64,000 nucleotides of DNA from an uncultured Eubacteriales bacterium (GCA_900315875.1 ONAX01000001.1:1-64000); one strand, 5' to 3'. Numbered from the stretch's first letter, positions 38,208-47,916 are shown. A program made the numbers and translations. Notes: generated from the sequence alone by a model not told the origin.

Positions 38208-38352
38208 TGAAATCATTCGGAGGAAACTCCCGACAGTTCGTTTGCGCCATCCTGTCGATAAACAAAACCAGGGCATAAGGCACTGCCTTAATCCGGCAGC
38301 GCCCGGTTATAATGCTTTTGGATGTGTCTGCATTGCTGCGGACGCATTTTTT
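38208..38352 (+). ncRNA. Candidate preQ1-I-like riboswitch leader with terminator platform
   Basis: Stem P1 CGACAG (38231-38236) / CTGTCG (38252-38257) encloses a loop with GCC (38246-38248) that can pair with GGC (38272-38274) beyond an A-rich strand ATAAACAAAACCA (38258-38270). That is the H-type pseudoknot layout of preQ1-I aptamers, and the A-rich strand resembles the known Thermoanaerobacter example. GGGC (38271-38274) can alternatively pair with GCCC (38301-38304). The leader ends in an intrinsic terminator just before queD. All five downstream genes belong to preQ1 synthesis. The class assignment is tentative. Confidence 0.6.
38322..38352 (+). terminator. Leader terminator upstream of queD
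   Basis: Stem TGTGTCTGC (38323-38331) / GCGGACGCA (38338-38346), two G-U pairs, followed by six T (38347-38352). It sits directly before the queD ribosome site, where a ligand-controlled terminator would be expected. Confidence 0.8.
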
Positions 38353-38365
38353 GAGGTGAAGAAGT

Positions 38366-38788
38366 TTGTACAGGCTCAAATGCTCTGCTGCTTTTGACAG
38401 CGCTCATTTTCTTTCCGGCTACAACGGAAAATGCGCAAATATTCATGGACATCGTTGGGTGATAGAAGCAGTGTTCTCCTCCCCTGTGCTGCAGCAGGAA
38501 GGCATGCAGCGAGGAATGCTTATTGATTTCGGCGATATAAAAGCGTCTCTCAGATCACTTGCAGACAGCTTTGATCATGCACTCATTTACGAAACCGGAA
38601 GTCTCAGAAGCAGCACCGTCGCCGCGCTGAACGACGAAAGTTTTAACCTGATCGAGGTACCGTTCAGACCCACCGCTGAAAACTTTGCGGAGTTTTTTTA
38701 CGGCTCGCTTTGCGGCATGGGTCTTCCGGTAAGCTCCGTTACCGTATATGAAACGCCTGACAACTGCGCAGTGTACGAGGGAGACTGA
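38366..38788 (+). CDS. queD: 6-carboxy-tetrahydropterin synthase
   Basis: Converts dihydroneopterin triphosphate to 6-carboxytetrahydropterin, the second step to preQ1. 140 residues; zinc ligands H14 (DSAHFLSG), H27 and H29 (NIHGHRW), catalytic C23, and the later PTAENFAEFFYG and VTVYETPDNCAVY segments typical of the PTPS/QueD fold. The start is a TTG with AGGTGA 6 nt upstream. It is first in queD-queE-folE-queC-queF. Confidence 0.95.
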   Translation: MYRLKCSAAFDSAHFLSGYNGKCANIHGHRWVIEAVFSSPVLQQEGMQRGMLIDFGDIKASLRSLADSFDHALIYETGSLRSSTVAALNDESFNLIEVPFRPTAENFAEFFYGSLCGMGLPVSSVTVYETPDNCAVYEGD

Positions 38789-38802
38789 AAGGCAGGAACA
38801 TA

Positions 38803-39462
38803 ATGGCAAGGGTTGCTGAAATGTTTATCAGTATCAACGGCGAGGGCGTGCGCGCAGGAGAGCTTGCTTATTTTGTACGTTTTTGCGGCTGCAATCTCAG
38901 CTGCAGCTACTGTGACACGGCATGGGCAAACAGAAGTGACGCTCCCGAAACTCATATGAGCGCTGAAGAAATTGCGAAACAGGTGATCGGTTCCGGCATA
39001 AGGAACGTAACCCTGACCGGCGGCGAACCACTTCTGCAGAAGGATCTTCCGGAGCTTTGCACAATTCTCGCAGAAAACGGAATCATCACTGAGATAGAAA
39101 CCAACGGCAGCCTTGATATTTCGGAGCTTGCTGCTCTTTCCGGCAGACCGGTTTTCACAATGGACTACAAGCTTCCCTCATCCGGCATGGAAGAGTTCAT
39201 GCGTACCGAAAACTTTTCTCTGCTGCAAAAGCAGGATACAGTTAAATTCGTATGCGGAAGCGTACAGGATCTTGACCGTATGCGCGAAATAACGGAAAAA
39301 TACAGCTTACTTTCGCACTGCCATGTTTATATCAGCCCGGTATTCGGCTCTATCGACGCTTCTGATATAGTCGAATACATGAAACAACACAGAATGAACG
39401 GTGCGAGGCTGCAGCTGCAGCTTCACAAATATATATGGGACCCCGACAAACGGGGAGTGTGA
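38803..39462 (+). CDS. queE: 7-carboxy-7-deazaguanine synthase (radical SAM)
   Basis: Radical-SAM enzyme that contracts the ring of 6-carboxytetrahydropterin. The cluster motif CxxxCxxC is C30, C34 and C37 ([10 protein letters not shown]), preceded by the family start [26 protein letters not shown] supplies the SAM-binding GGEP. 219 residues, the usual short QueE form. It lies 14 nt after queD. Confidence 0.95.
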   Translation: MARVAEMFISINGEGVRAGELAYFVRFCGCNLSCSYCDTAWANRSDAPETHMSAEEIAKQVIGSGIRNVTLTGGEPLLQKDLPELCTILAENGIITEIETNGSLDISELAALSGRPVFTMDYKLPSSGMEEFMRTENFSLLQKQDTVKFVCGSVQDLDRMREITEKYSLLSHCHVYISPVFGSIDASDIVEYMKQHRMNGARLQLQLHKYIWDPDKRGV

Positions 39463-39470
39463 GGTGCTGT

Positions 39471-40037
39471 ATGGATACAAAAGCAATAGAATATCACGTA
39501 AGAGGTATACTCGAGGCAATAGGCGAGGATCCCGACAGAGAGGGACTGCGCGAAACTCCCGAAAGGGTTGCAAGAATGCTCGAAGAGGTTCTCGCAGGTA
39601 CACAGTATACCAATCATGAAATAGCAGAAATGTTCGGCAAGACCTTTGATAAGCCCTACGGCAATGACGACGACAATATCGTTGTCATGCGCGACATAAC
39701 CGTATTCAGCTACTGTGAGCACCACATGGCGCTTATGTATGATATGAAGGTCAATGTTGCATATATACCGAGAGGGCGTGTTCTGGGACTTTCAAAAATA
39801 GCAAGGATCTGTGATATGGCGGCACGCCGGCTGCAGCTTCAGGAAAGGCTGGGCGCGGATATTGCTGAAATAATAGCAGAAGCCTCCGGTGCAATTGATG
39901 TTGCTGTAGTGATAAGCGGCAGCCACAGCTGTATGACGGCACGCGGCATAAAAAATTCCGACGCCAAAACCGTCACAGCTACCTACAGAGGCAAATTCAG
40001 GGACGATCCTTCTCTGCGCGAGCTGATAAAGCCGTAA
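39471..40037 (+). CDS. folE: GTP cyclohydrolase I
   Basis: Forms dihydroneopterin triphosphate from GTP, the entry substrate for QueD (and for folate). 188 residues: [19 protein letters not shown], the zinc-binding [26 protein letters not shown] and [11 protein letters not shown] are signature segments. The ATG at 39471 has GAGGTG just upstream; a longer in-frame reading would overlap queE. Its place in the que operon suggests it is dedicated mainly to queuosine. Confidence 0.97.
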   Translation: MDTKAIEYHVRGILEAIGEDPDREGLRETPERVARMLEEVLAGTQYTNHEIAEMFGKTFDKPYGNDDDNIVVMRDITVFSYCEHHMALMYDMKVNVAYIPRGRVLGLSKIARICDMAARRLQLQERLGADIAEIIAEASGAIDVAVVISGSHSCMTARGIKNSDAKTVTATYRGKFRDDPSLRELIKP

Positions 40038-40223
40038 ATCAGACCCCGGATTCCTACAGACTTTTTTTACATGCGCATTTAGGGATGTGCGCTTTTAAAG
40101 TTCAATATTGAGGATTGTCTTTACGAAGATGAACCGGAACAGGGTTTCGGCAATCCAAACAAGGTTTCAAGGGGTATCTGCTGAGCGCGAAATCCCCCAC
40201 AGATCACAGGAAAGAGGAGCAAT
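40038..40223 (+). other. folE-queC intergenic region
   Basis: 186 nt without a gene. A weak hairpin GCGCA (40073-40077) / TGCGC (40088-40092) followed by TTTT might attenuate transcription. GGGG near 40171 and CCCC near 40195 could form another stem close to the queC ribosome site (AAAGAGGAG). No convincing promoter was seen. Confidence 0.5.
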
Positions 40224-40919
40224 ATGAAGGCACTGATACTTTTCAGCGGCGGTGTAGACAGCACCACCTGCCTTGCGATGGCAGTGGATAAATACGGTTC
40301 TGATAATGTTGTCGCCCTGTCCGTAGGCTACGGTCAGAAGCACAGCAAGGAGCTTGAAGCTGCAGAAAGAATTGCAGCACATTACGGAGTTACACTCCGC
40401 AGGCTTGACCTTGCCGCAATATTTGAAGGCTCAGACTGCTCTCTGCTGAGCTCAAGTTCACAGAAAATACCACAGGAAAGCTACGCCGAACAGCTTAAAA
40501 AAAATGACGGCGCTCCTGTTTCGACATATGTACCCTTCCGCAACGGTCTTTTTCTTGCAAGCGCTGCCAGCATTGCACTTTCAATGGGCTGCGGCGAAAT
40601 CTGGTACGGCGCTCACAGCGATGACGCTGCAGGGAACGCATATCCCGACTGCAGCAGCGATTTCAACGAAGCTATTAACCGCGCAATATACGTCGGCAGC
40701 AGCTGCGAGCTGAAGGTTGTTGCACCGTTCATCGGCATGACAAAGGCTCAGGTAGTCGCAAAGGGACTCAGTCTGAATGCGCCGTACAAATACACATGGA
40801 GCTGCTATGTCGGAGCAGACAAGCCCTGCGGAATGTGCGGTACCTGCCGCGACAGGGCAGCAGCTTTTGCAGCAAACGGCGCTGCAGACCCTGCGCTGAC
40901 AATAGAGGAGAATGTATGA
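40224..40919 (+). CDS. queC: 7-cyano-7-deazaguanine (preQ0) synthase
   Basis: ATP-dependent conversion of 7-carboxy-7-deazaguanine to preQ0. 231 residues; PP-loop SGGVDST at 8-14, the [15 protein letters not shown] segment, and four C-terminal zinc cysteines in [26 protein letters not shown] upstream. The stop overlaps the queF start as ATGA. Confidence 0.97.
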   Translation: MKALILFSGGVDSTTCLAMAVDKYGSDNVVALSVGYGQKHSKELEAAERIAAHYGVTLRRLDLAAIFEGSDCSLLSSSSQKIPQESYAEQLKKNDGAPVSTYVPFRNGLFLASAASIALSMGCGEIWYGAHSDDAAGNAYPDCSSDFNEAINRAIYVGSSCELKVVAPFIGMTKAQVVAKGLSLNAPYKYTWSCYVGADKPCGMCGTCRDRAAAFAANGAADPALTIEENV

Positions 40920-41407
40920 GAAACGAAAACGAGAAGGGCAGCATCAGCCTGCTCGGTAATTCAGCAACGACTTACAGGGATGATTACTCTCCGGATGTAC
41001 TGGAGACATTCCCTAACAAGCACCCTGAAAATGATTATTTCGTAAAATTCAACTGTCCGGAATTTACAAGCCTATGCCCGATAACGGGACAGCCGGATTT
41101 TGCGACAATATATATTTCATACGTTCCGGCGGAGCGTATGGTAGAAAGCAAATCGCTGAAGCTGTATCTTTTCAGCTTCAGAAACAGAGGAGATTTCCAC
41201 GAAGACTGCGTGAATATCATAATGAAGGATCTGATAAGGCTTATGGATCCGAAGTATATTGAAGTATGGGGTAAATTCCTGCCGCGCGGCGGAATTTCAA
41301 TCGACCCGTACTGCAATTACGGCAAACCGGGAACAAAATGGGAAAATGTCGCATGGGACAGACTGACCAGACACGACATGTACCCTGAGCATGTAAATAA
41401 CAGGTAG
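40916..41407 (+). CDS. queF: NADPH-dependent preQ0 reductase
   Basis: Reduces the nitrile of preQ0 to the aminomethyl of preQ1. 163 residues, the short unimodular type. C54 (in [10 protein letters not shown]) forms the thioimide and D61 is the acid; [21 protein letters not shown] is the NADPH-binding QueF motif. Translationally coupled to queC. It completes GTP to preQ1; tgt and queA/queG are not in the window. Confidence 0.97.
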   Translation: MRNENEKGSISLLGNSATTYRDDYSPDVLETFPNKHPENDYFVKFNCPEFTSLCPITGQPDFATIYISYVPAERMVESKSLKLYLFSFRNRGDFHEDCVNIIMKDLIRLMDPKYIEVWGKFLPRGGISIDPYCNYGKPGTKWENVAWDRLTRHDMYPEHVNNR

Positions 41408-41427
41408 ATAAGGAAAAGGTGATTGAA

Positions 41428-42756
41428 ATGTACAGCAAAACAACAGTCGTTAAATGTATTTCAGCTGTGCTGGCTGCATCAGCATGTGTTCTGAGCCTTG
41501 CATCCTGCATGACTGATACAACTGGTCTGACAAATACTAATAACGAAAGTACTCCGAGCGCAGCAGAAACATCAGTCGAGGAGAGCAGCGCAGCATCTCT
41601 TCCGGAGCAGAACTCAAAGCCGAAGGCTTCTAACCAGAATACGGCTAAAAAGCAGAATTCCGCACCAGAATCCTCAAAGGAGGAATCATCAAAGCCGGAA
41701 TCCTCGAAGCCGGAATCCTCAAAACCGGAGCAGTCCTCACAGCAGGTTTATACACCTGTTCAGCCTGAACCGCAGCCCGAACCCGAGCCTGAGCCCGTTC
41801 AGGAAAGTGAAGAAGAAAGCAGCGAAATCGTCCCTCCCCTGCCGCCCAAGCCCGTGCCGATATACAGAGGTCGCAATTCCGGCACCTTCCCGGAAGCTCT
41901 GCTGACGATACCGTGGGATTACTATAAACCCCTTGAAGGCACACGTCCTATCGAGGTAGTATCATATACCCACCGCGGTCACACAAAGAATGTTTCAGTT
42001 TACCTTCCGCCGAATTACGACGAAAACAAGTCGTATAACATTATTTACCTCCTCGGCGGCGTTACGGCTAACGAATGGGCATTCTTCAAAAGAGGCGACA
42101 AGCCTGATTACTGCAAATATGCTCTTGATCATCTAATTACAAACGGCGAGATGGAACCGTGCATCGTTGCAAACTGTTCATTCTTCCCGTCGGATGATAT
42201 CCGTCTCGGCGATATGGACTTCACCGAAATGCTGAATGACTTTGACGACGAGCTCAGAAACTGTATTATTCCCGCAGTAGAGTCTGAATATTCAACATAC
42301 ATCGTAAATATGAATGAAATGGGAATAATTGCAAGCAGAAAGCACAGAGCCTTCGGCGGTTTCTCCATGGGCGCTGCCGTAACATGGCACGAGCTCGCCA
42401 AGAATACCGATTATTTCTACTACTATGCACCGTTCTCAGGCGGAAGCTTTGAAACCGAGAACCTTGACTACAATGACGATGTAGGCGGCTCACTGAGAAG
42501 AAACCTCAGCCGTCTGGGATATGACAAGAATGATTTCTTCATCTTTGCCTGCGAAGGTACCGCAGACCACACGAAGAACAAGATGGATAATCACGTAAAC
42601 AATCTGCGCAATAATTTCCCGGATGTATTTGAATTTACCGATACGAACAAATCACAGGGCAACATTACATATAAATACAAGCAGGACGGAGAACACAACT
42701 ACGTTTGTGCTTACGAATACCTGCGCAGCGCAATACATGCATTCTGGGAAATCTGA
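41428..42756 (+). CDS. Secreted CE1-like esterase lipoprotein with Pro/Glu/Ser linker
   Basis: 442 residues from ATG 41428 (AGGTGA 5 nt upstream; a GTG at 41419 is less likely). Lipobox L-A-S-C, then a low-complexity linker of about 100 residues with repeated SSKPE and PEPEPEP runs. The catalytic part (about 155-442) is esterase-D/CE1-like: RGHTKNVSVYLPPNYDENKSYNIIYLLGG, nucleophile elbow GGFSMGA and C-terminal His in DGEHNYVCAYEYLRSAIHAFW, the arrangement of feruloyl and acetylxylan esterases. It probably removes ester side groups from plant or host polysaccharides at the cell surface. It starts soon after queF but its role is unrelated. Confidence 0.85.
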   Translation: MYSKTTVVKCISAVLAASACVLSLASCMTDTTGLTNTNNESTPSAAETSVEESSAASLPEQNSKPKASNQNTAKKQNSAPESSKEESSKPESSKPESSKPEQSSQQVYTPVQPEPQPEPEPEPVQESEEESSEIVPPLPPKPVPIYRGRNSGTFPEALLTIPWDYYKPLEGTRPIEVVSYTHRGHTKNVSVYLPPNYDENKSYNIIYLLGGVTANEWAFFKRGDKPDYCKYALDHLITNGEMEPCIVANCSFFPSDDIRLGDMDFTEMLNDFDDELRNCIIPAVESEYSTYIVNMNEMGIIASRKHRAFGGFSMGAAVTWHELAKNTDYFYYYAPFSGGSFETENLDYNDDVGGSLRRNLSRLGYDKNDFFIFACEGTADHTKNKMDNHVNNLRNNFPDVFEFTDTNKSQGNITYKYKQDGEHNYVCAYEYLRSAIHAFWEI

Positions 42757-42768
42757 CATAATCATCTG

Positions 42769-42797
42769 CCCCCGTCAGGCTCAATGTCCGGCGGGGG
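42769..42797 (+). terminator. Hairpin after the second esterase gene
   Basis: CCCCCG (42769-42774) with CGGGGG (42792-42797); the T content after it is low, but the next hairpin at 42830 backs it up. Confidence 0.6.
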
Positions 42798-42825
42798 TTA
42801 ACTGTATATAAACACAAATATAATC

Positions 42826-42860
42826 AGAAAACGGGAACGCCAATTCATAGCGTTCCCGTT
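42826..42860. terminator. Terminator of the rimP-infB operon, bidirectional
   Basis: Eleven-pair stem AACGGGAACGC (42830-42840) / GCGTTCCCGTT (42850-42860). On the minus strand TTTT follows the stem. Confidence 0.85.
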
Positions 42861-42917
42861 ATTTACATGTAATTTTTTTTCGTACAGCAGTAAGAATTAT
42901 GAACTGCGCCTCTGTGA

Positions 42918-45401
42918 TTATTCTGTAATCTGCTCCATCTCGTAAACCTCGAAGATATCGCCTTCTTTAATATCACTGTACTTTTCAAGCGTGATACCAC
43001 ATTCAAAGCCCTGTGCAACTTCCTTGACGCTGTCCTTGAAGCGCTGAAGTGAAGCAATGCTGTCGTCGGCAATGATGATACCGTCACGTACAACACGGCA
43101 CTGTGAACCTCTTACTACCTTGCCTGAAAGAACATAGGAGCCCGAAACAATGCCGACGCCTGTGATCTTATAGGTCTGGCGAACCTCGACCTTGCCGAGA
43201 AGGTTCTCACGGAACTTCGGAGCGAGCATGCCCTTCATAGCAGACTCTATCTCTTCGATGCAGTCATAGATAATGCGGTACAGTCTCATATCAACGCCGT
43301 CGCGCTTTGCATTTTCCTCAGCAACAGGATCGGGACGTACATTGAAGCCTACGATAATAGCATTGGATGCGGAAGCAAGCATTACGTCGGATTCACGGAT
43401 AGCACCAACTGCGCTATGGATAACATTTACGCGAACCTCTTCATTCGTAAGCTTTTCGAGTGACTGACGTACAGCCTCAACAGAGCCCTGAACGTCTGCC
43501 TTTACTATGATCTTCAGTTCCTTCATCTCTCCGAGCTTCATCTGATCAAAGAGGTTGTCAAGTGTAACCTTGGTTCTGGAATTGAAACGTTCTTCCTTCT
43601 CTGTATCACGTCTCTGAGCAACAAGCTCTCTTGCAAGACGTTCGTCTGATACGGCATTGAAGGTATCGCCGCCGGTTGGTACATCGTCAAGACCGGTGAT
43701 TTCAACCGGAACAGACGGACCTGCGCTCTTAACCTTTGCACCCTTATCATTTGTCATTGCACGTACTCTTCCGACAGTCATACCTGCAACAACTATGTCG
43801 CCGACATGCAGCGTACCATTCTGTACGAGCATTGTTGCGATAGGACCTCTGCCCTTGTCAAGTCTTGCTTCGATAACAGTACCTCTTGCAGCTCTGTCAG
43901 GGTTAGCCTTAAGTTCCTTCATATCTGCTACGAGCAGAACCATTTCGAGAAGGTCGTCAATACCTTCCTTGGTATGAGCGGAAACCGGGATAACCGGAAC
44001 GTCGCCGCCCCACTCCTCAGGAACAAGCTCATGCTCAGTAAGCTGTGACTTAACTCTCTCTATATCTGCGCCGGGCTTGTCGATCTTGTTTACAGCAACA
44101 ATAATTGAAACGCCGGCAGCCTTTGCATGGTGGATAGCCTCAATTGTCTGGGGCATGATACCGTCGTCAGCTGCAACAACAAGGATTGCGATATCAGTTA
44201 CCTGTGCGCCTCTTGCACGCATTGTGGTAAATGCTTCATGGCCGGGGGTATCGAGGAAGGTTATCTCTCTGCCGCTGAGCTTGACTCTGTATGCACCGAT
44301 ATGCTGTGTAATGCCGCCTGCTTCGGTAGCTGTTACATGAGCATGACGAATAGCGTCAAGCAGTGAGGTCTTACCATGGTCAACGTGACCCATTACAACA
44401 ACAACAGGTGCACGTTCAACAAGGTTCTCATCATCGTCCTCACTGTCATCGATGATCTTTTCCTCGATAGTTTCAACAACCTCTTTTTCAACCTTAGCAT
44501 GGAATTCCATTGCAGCAAGAGAAGCTGTATCGAAATCGATGGTATCGTTTACACTCGCCATAACGCCGAGCATCATCAGCTTTTTGATAACCTCAGCAGC
44601 AGTAGCCTTCAGTCTGAGTGCAAGCTCGCCGACGGTAATCTCGTCCGGAATCTGCACAGTGATAGGCTTGCTCTTGCGCTCCTTTTCGATACGGTTGAGT
44701 CTTTCCTGCTCTGTTTCCTTGCGTGATGAACGGGGCTTTCCTCTCTGCTGTGATTTCTGGTTGATCTTCTGCTTCTGAGAAGTCGGCTCCTTATGCAGCT
44801 TTTCGCTTGCAAGGCGGTCGTACTTTTCGTTGTATTTATCAATATTGACATGAGAAGCTCTTGTATTTGCACTGACAACTCTGCCGCGGTTTTCATTTAC
44901 CTTGCTGTTGTCCTCACTGACAAGCTCGCTTGATTCCAGCTTCTTGCCGCTGAGAATATGTGTTTCGCCCTTCTGTCTTGCAACTGCGGGCTGCTTGTTC
45001 TTTTTCTGCTTCTTGTCATTCTTTCTCTGCTGCTGTTCTTCCTTTGCAGCTGCAGCCTGTGGCTTTGCCTGCTGGGGCTTTTCTGCTTCCTTCTTTGCCG
45101 CCGGTGCCGCAGGCTTTGCGCTCTGCTGGGGCTTTTTGGTTGCAGGTGCTGCAGCAGCCTGTGCAGGTTTTTTCGGAGCCTCGGCCTTTTCAGCCGGCTC
45201 GTTTGCGCTTGCATAGTATTCATTCAGATTCGGAAGCATTGTCTTATGAGTAAAATACTCGATAACGACATTCAGTTCCTCTTCGGTAAGCACAGCGCCG
45301 GATTTTTTATTTGAATTAAGATATGTTTTAAGTACCTCGGAAATCTCCTTGCTGGTGATATTGAGATTCTTTGCAATCTCGCTGAGTTTATATTTTATCA
45401 T
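42918..45401 (-). CDS. infB: Translation initiation factor IF-2
   Basis: GTPase that places initiator tRNA on the ribosome. About 827 residues. The N-terminal IF2N fold ([20 protein letters not shown]) is followed by a long Ala/Lys/Gln/Pro-rich disordered region (about 70-240), then the G domain with GHVDHGKTS (near 335), DTPGHEAF and NKID, and the C-terminal fMet-tRNA domains. ATG 45401 is preferred over GTG 45407 because AGGAGG is 9 nt upstream of it. Last gene of rimP-nusA-ylxR-ylxQ-infB. Confidence 0.97.
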   Translation of the reverse strand: MIKYKLSEIAKNLNITSKEISEVLKTYLNSNKKSGAVLTEEELNVVIEYFTHKTMLPNLNEYYASANEPAEKAEAPKKPAQAAAAPATKKPQQSAKPAAPAAKKEAEKPQQAKPQAAAAKEEQQQRKNDKKQKKNKQPAVARQKGETHILSGKKLESSELVSEDNSKVNENRGRVVSANTRASHVNIDKYNEKYDRLASEKLHKEPTSQKQKINQKSQQRGKPRSSRKETEQERLNRIEKERKSKPITVQIPDEITVGELALRLKATAAEVIKKLMMLGVMASVNDTIDFDTASLAAMEFHAKVEKEVVETIEEKIIDDSEDDDENLVERAPVVVVMGHVDHGKTSLLDAIRHAHVTATEAGGITQHIGAYRVKLSGREITFLDTPGHEAFTTMRARGAQVTDIAILVVAADDGIMPQTIEAIHHAKAAGVSIIVAVNKIDKPGADIERVKSQLTEHELVPEEWGGDVPVIPVSAHTKEGIDDLLEMVLLVADMKELKANPDRAARGTVIEARLDKGRGPIATMLVQNGTLHVGDIVVAGMTVGRVRAMTNDKGAKVKSAGPSVPVEITGLDDVPTGGDTFNAVSDERLARELVAQRRDTEKEERFNSRTKVTLDNLFDQMKLGEMKELKIIVKADVQGSVEAVRQSLEKLTNEEVRVNVIHSAVGAIRESDVMLASASNAIIVGFNVRPDPVAEENAKRDGVDMRLYRIIYDCIEEIESAMKGMLAPKFRENLLGKVEVRQTYKITGVGIVSGSYVLSGKVVRGSQCRVVRDGIIIADDSIASLQRFKDSVKEVAQGFECGITLEKYSDIKEGDIFEVYEMEQITE

Positions 45402-45419
45402 ATACACATTCCTCCTGTC

Positions 45420-45722
45420 TTATTCTCCACAAAGCGTCTTCATCTTTTTTGCAAATCCCTCGTCGTTGACGGAGATTATACCCGTATGCTTTCCGACGGC
45501 AGAGCTCATGCTCTCCATCGGTTCTATCAGGATGATCATCGGGGTATCGGTTTCCTGCGCCACGGCAGTAATCGCGCGTTTCGTGCGATCCGATATATCG
45601 CTTCCGATAAGCAGCAGCCTTGAGCTGCCCTTTTTTGCAGCTTCTGCAGCCGCGTCAAAGCCCATTGACAGCCTTCCTGCCCGTCTTGCAATGCCAAGCA
45701 GTGAAAGCAGCTTTTCATTCAC
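45420..45722 (-). CDS. ylxQ: L7Ae-family RNA-binding protein YlxQ
   Basis: 100 residues from a GTG at 45722 with AAAAAGGG upstream. L7Ae/L30e fold: NEKLLSLLGIARRAGRLSMGFDAAAEA, SSRLLLIGSDISDRTKRAI, and a C-terminal half ending GFAKKMKTL. Binds RNA kink-turns; the exact role of YlxQ is unsettled. Its position between ylxR and infB is the standard Firmicutes order. Confidence 0.92.
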   Translation of the reverse strand: MNEKLLSLLGIARRAGRLSMGFDAAAEAAKKGSSRLLLIGSDISDRTKRAITAVAQETDTPMIILIEPMESMSSAVGKHTGIISVNDEGFAKKMKTLCGE

Positions 45723-45768
45723 TTTCCGATCACCCTTTTTCAAGTAGTATTTCAGCAGCCGAAAATGC

Positions 45769-46053
45769 TCAGTCGGGCGCAAGCTCGCTGTCGAGCCGGC
45801 TATAAACATCATCGGGTATCTTGCAGGAAAACGCCTTTTCGAGGCGTCTGGCACGTTTTGCCTTCGCCAGACAGTCAGCGTTATTGCAAATATATGCTCC
45901 CCTGCCCGGTTTTTTTCCTGTTTTGTCGACCGATATTTCTGAGGGGCTCCCGTCCTCATTTTCCGGAGCCTTAACTATGCGCACAAGCTGACGCTTTTCA
46001 AACATCTCGCCGCAGCCGACGCATTTTCTCATCGGTATTTTCTTCTGACGCAC
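45769..46053 (-). CDS. ylxR: YlxR (DUF448, RnpM-like) RNA-binding protein
   Basis: 94 residues with the family core MRKCVGCGEMFEKRQLVRIVK, GKKPGRGAYIC and CLAKAKRARRLEKAFSCKIP. YlxR has been linked to RNase P modulation (RnpM) and transcription. The GTG at 46053 is likely; an internal ATG seven codons on is an alternative. Confidence 0.94.
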   Translation of the reverse strand: MRQKKIPMRKCVGCGEMFEKRQLVRIVKAPENEDGSPSEISVDKTGKKPGRGAYICNNADCLAKAKRARRLEKAFSCKIPDDVYSRLDSELAPD

Positions 46054-46083
46054 TTATATACATTTCCTCTCGTAATATCGTAA

Positions 46084-47298
46084 TTACAGGTTTTCCTCAC
46101 TGTCCTGTACGTCCTGTTCCTCTGCCGGAGCTGCATCTTCTGCTGCAGCCTCGTCGGTCTGCTCAGCTGCAGAATCTGAAGCTTCATCTGCATCCTCTTT
46201 TGCAGCAGCCGGGAAAAGCTCCTCGTCCTCATCCTCGCCGAAGAAACCGCTTTCAGGGCGGATATCTATCTTCCATCCGGTAAGCTTTGCGGCAAGTCTT
46301 ACGTTCTGGCCCTTGTTGCCGATAGCAAGTGACAGCTGGCTGTCCGGAACGGTTGCCTTGCAGATCTTTTCACCGGAAGGATCAAGCGCAACGCCGAGAA
46401 CCTCCGCTGGAGACAGAGCCTTTTTGATAAACTCTACCGGATCCTCGCTGTATTCGATGATATCGATCTTTTCGCCGCCGAGTTGCGAAACTATCGTTCC
46501 AACTCTCTGACCCTTGGGACCTATGCAGGCGCCTACTGCGTCCACTTCGCTGTCCTTACTGAATACAGCTATCTTTGTTCTGGAGCCTGCCTCACGTGAG
46601 ATAGACTTGATCTCAACGATACCATCGAATATCTCGGGCACCTGCTCCTCAAAAAGTCTCTTGACAAGATCAGGATGAGTTCTGGAGATAATAGCTCTCG
46701 GTCCTCTTTCACTTGTCTTGACATTTACTACGTATACCTTAATAAGATCGCCTACATGCAGTTCCTCGCCTGCAACCTGATCGTTTTTCGGAAGGATCGC
46801 AATAGCCTTGCCGAGACGAAGCGTTGCATTGCCTGTTGCAGGATCAACCTGTTCAACTGTTGCTGTAACAATATCCTGGAGCTTGCTCTGATATTCGCTG
46901 AGAGCCTGTTCCTTCTCACCGTCGCGGATACCCTGACGGATCATATTTCTTGCTGTCATAACGGCAATTCTGCCGAAATTCTTCGGGTCAAGCTGTATGC
47001 CGACCTTATCGCCGATCTGAACGCCCGCCTTGAGCTTTTTAGCCTCCGGAAGAGAGATCTCACGGTTGATATCCGTAACCTCTTCTACAACGACCTTATT
47101 GAGCGTTGCTTCCAGTCTGCCGCGTGCTTCGTTATAAACGACTGATACATCATCATTTCCGCCATATGAATTCTTACATGCGGTAACGATTGCCTTGCTG
47201 ATCTGTGCGAGCATGAAATCTGCGGGTATGCCCTTTTCCTTTTCAATAAGGGCAAGCGCCTCAAACAGATTCTCCTCGGGTTCCTTATTCTTTTTCAT
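46084..47298 (-). CDS. nusA: Transcription termination/antitermination factor NusA
   Basis: 404 residues. N-terminal RNAP-binding domain (EALALIEKEKGIPADFM), S1 domain (about 130-200), and two KH domains (SRTHPDLVKRLFEEQVPEIFDG; GACIGPKGQRVGTIVSQLGGEKIDIIEYSEDP; AIGNKGQNVRLAAKLTGWKIDI). The last 40 residues are an Ala/Glu/Asp tail in place of the longer acidic repeats of proteobacteria. GGAGG ribosome site. Second gene of the rimP operon. Confidence 0.97.
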   Translation of the reverse strand: MKKNKEPEENLFEALALIEKEKGIPADFMLAQISKAIVTACKNSYGGNDDVSVVYNEARGRLEATLNKVVVEEVTDINREISLPEAKKLKAGVQIGDKVGIQLDPKNFGRIAVMTARNMIRQGIRDGEKEQALSEYQSKLQDIVTATVEQVDPATGNATLRLGKAIAILPKNDQVAGEELHVGDLIKVYVVNVKTSERGPRAIISRTHPDLVKRLFEEQVPEIFDGIVEIKSISREAGSRTKIAVFSKDSEVDAVGACIGPKGQRVGTIVSQLGGEKIDIIEYSEDPVEFIKKALSPAEVLGVALDPSGEKICKATVPDSQLSLAIGNKGQNVRLAAKLTGWKIDIRPESGFFGEDEDEELFPAAAKEDADEASDSAAEQTDEAAAEDAAPAEEQDVQDSEENL

Positions 47299-47316
47299 TT
47301 CCTGTGCCTCCTGAAT

Positions 47317-47796
47317 TTACAGATTAAAATCATCCAGTTTAATATATACTGTGTCTTTCTTTATTATTACGGATTCGGATGCATCCTCCCGGCGGATTGT
47401 AATACTGCCGCCTTCGTTTGCAATGAGCGTACCCTTAAGCTCCCGCTCGCCGTTTTCATCGGGACGGATAAGCTTTATCATAACCGGTGCGCCGAGAAAT
47501 CTGTCGAAATGCTCATCACGCACAAGCTCGCGTTCGATACCCGGCGAGGATACCTCGAGAGTATAGCTTTCAGCGATAGGATCGAGCTCGTCGAGTGGTG
47601 CATCAACAGCGCGTGTGACGTTTTCGCAATCCTCAATGGTAACACCGTTTTCACTGTCGATATAGATCCTGAGAATACGGTTTGCGCCCTCCTTAAGATA
47701 GCGTACATCCCACAGCTCAAGCCCGAGTGATTCCACTATAGGCCGCACAAGTGCGCTGACCTCTGCCGAGACAGAGCCGCTTTTTTTCTTTGCCAT
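47317..47796 (-). CDS. rimP: Ribosome maturation factor RimP
   Basis: 159 residues; VRPIVESLGLELWDVRYLKEGANRILRIYIDSENGVTIEDCENVTRAVD and YTLEVSSPGIERELVRDEHFDRFLG are the RimP hallmarks. Needed for 30S maturation. GGAGG before the ATG. First gene of the operon, behind a hairpin-bearing leader. Confidence 0.97.
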   Translation of the reverse strand: MAKKKSGSVSAEVSALVRPIVESLGLELWDVRYLKEGANRILRIYIDSENGVTIEDCENVTRAVDAPLDELDPIAESYTLEVSSPGIERELVRDEHFDRFLGAPVMIKLIRPDENGERELKGTLIANEGGSITIRREDASESVIIKKDTVYIKLDDFNL

Positions 47797-47829
47797 AATT
47801 ACCTCCGTTCAGGCTTTCGCCCGATAAAC

Positions 47830-47859
47830 GTAAAAGAGCGGGTCGCCCCACTCTTTTAC
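47830..47859 (-). other. Strong 5' leader hairpin of the rimP operon
   Basis: On the minus strand, a 13-pair stem (one G-U) formed by GTAAAAGAGTGGG and CCCGCTCTTTTAC, closed by a GCGA tetraloop. It starts about 20 nt after the predicted transcription start and lacks a T-run, so it is not a simple terminator. It may stabilise or regulate the message. Confidence 0.75.
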
Positions 47860-47887
47860 TCACCTTCATCATTATTATTACTAATAT

Positions 47888-47916
47888 ATTCTATCACGCT
47901 TTATGCATTTTTGCAA
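47888..47916 (-). promoter_or_regulatory. Promoter of the rimP-nusA-infB operon
   Basis: Minus strand: TTGCAA (47911-47916), a 17-bp spacer, TAGAAT (47888-47893). Confidence 0.75.

Noticed and set aside
38205..38240. Cobalamin or tetrahydrofolate riboswitch start in the queD leader
   Set aside because: GGTGAAATC and a CCCGACAG string recall the cobalamin core, but the order and remaining conserved boxes do not fit.
40141..40175. Second preQ1-type aptamer before queC
   Set aside because: The AAACAAGG string resembles a preQ1-I tail, but the available stem encloses too short a loop and no terminator or alternative pairing supports it.
44902..45314. Several open frames opposite the N-terminus of infB
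   Set aside because: They come from the Ala/Lys/Gln-rich low-complexity segment read in reverse; composition is Leu/Cys-rich without gene features.
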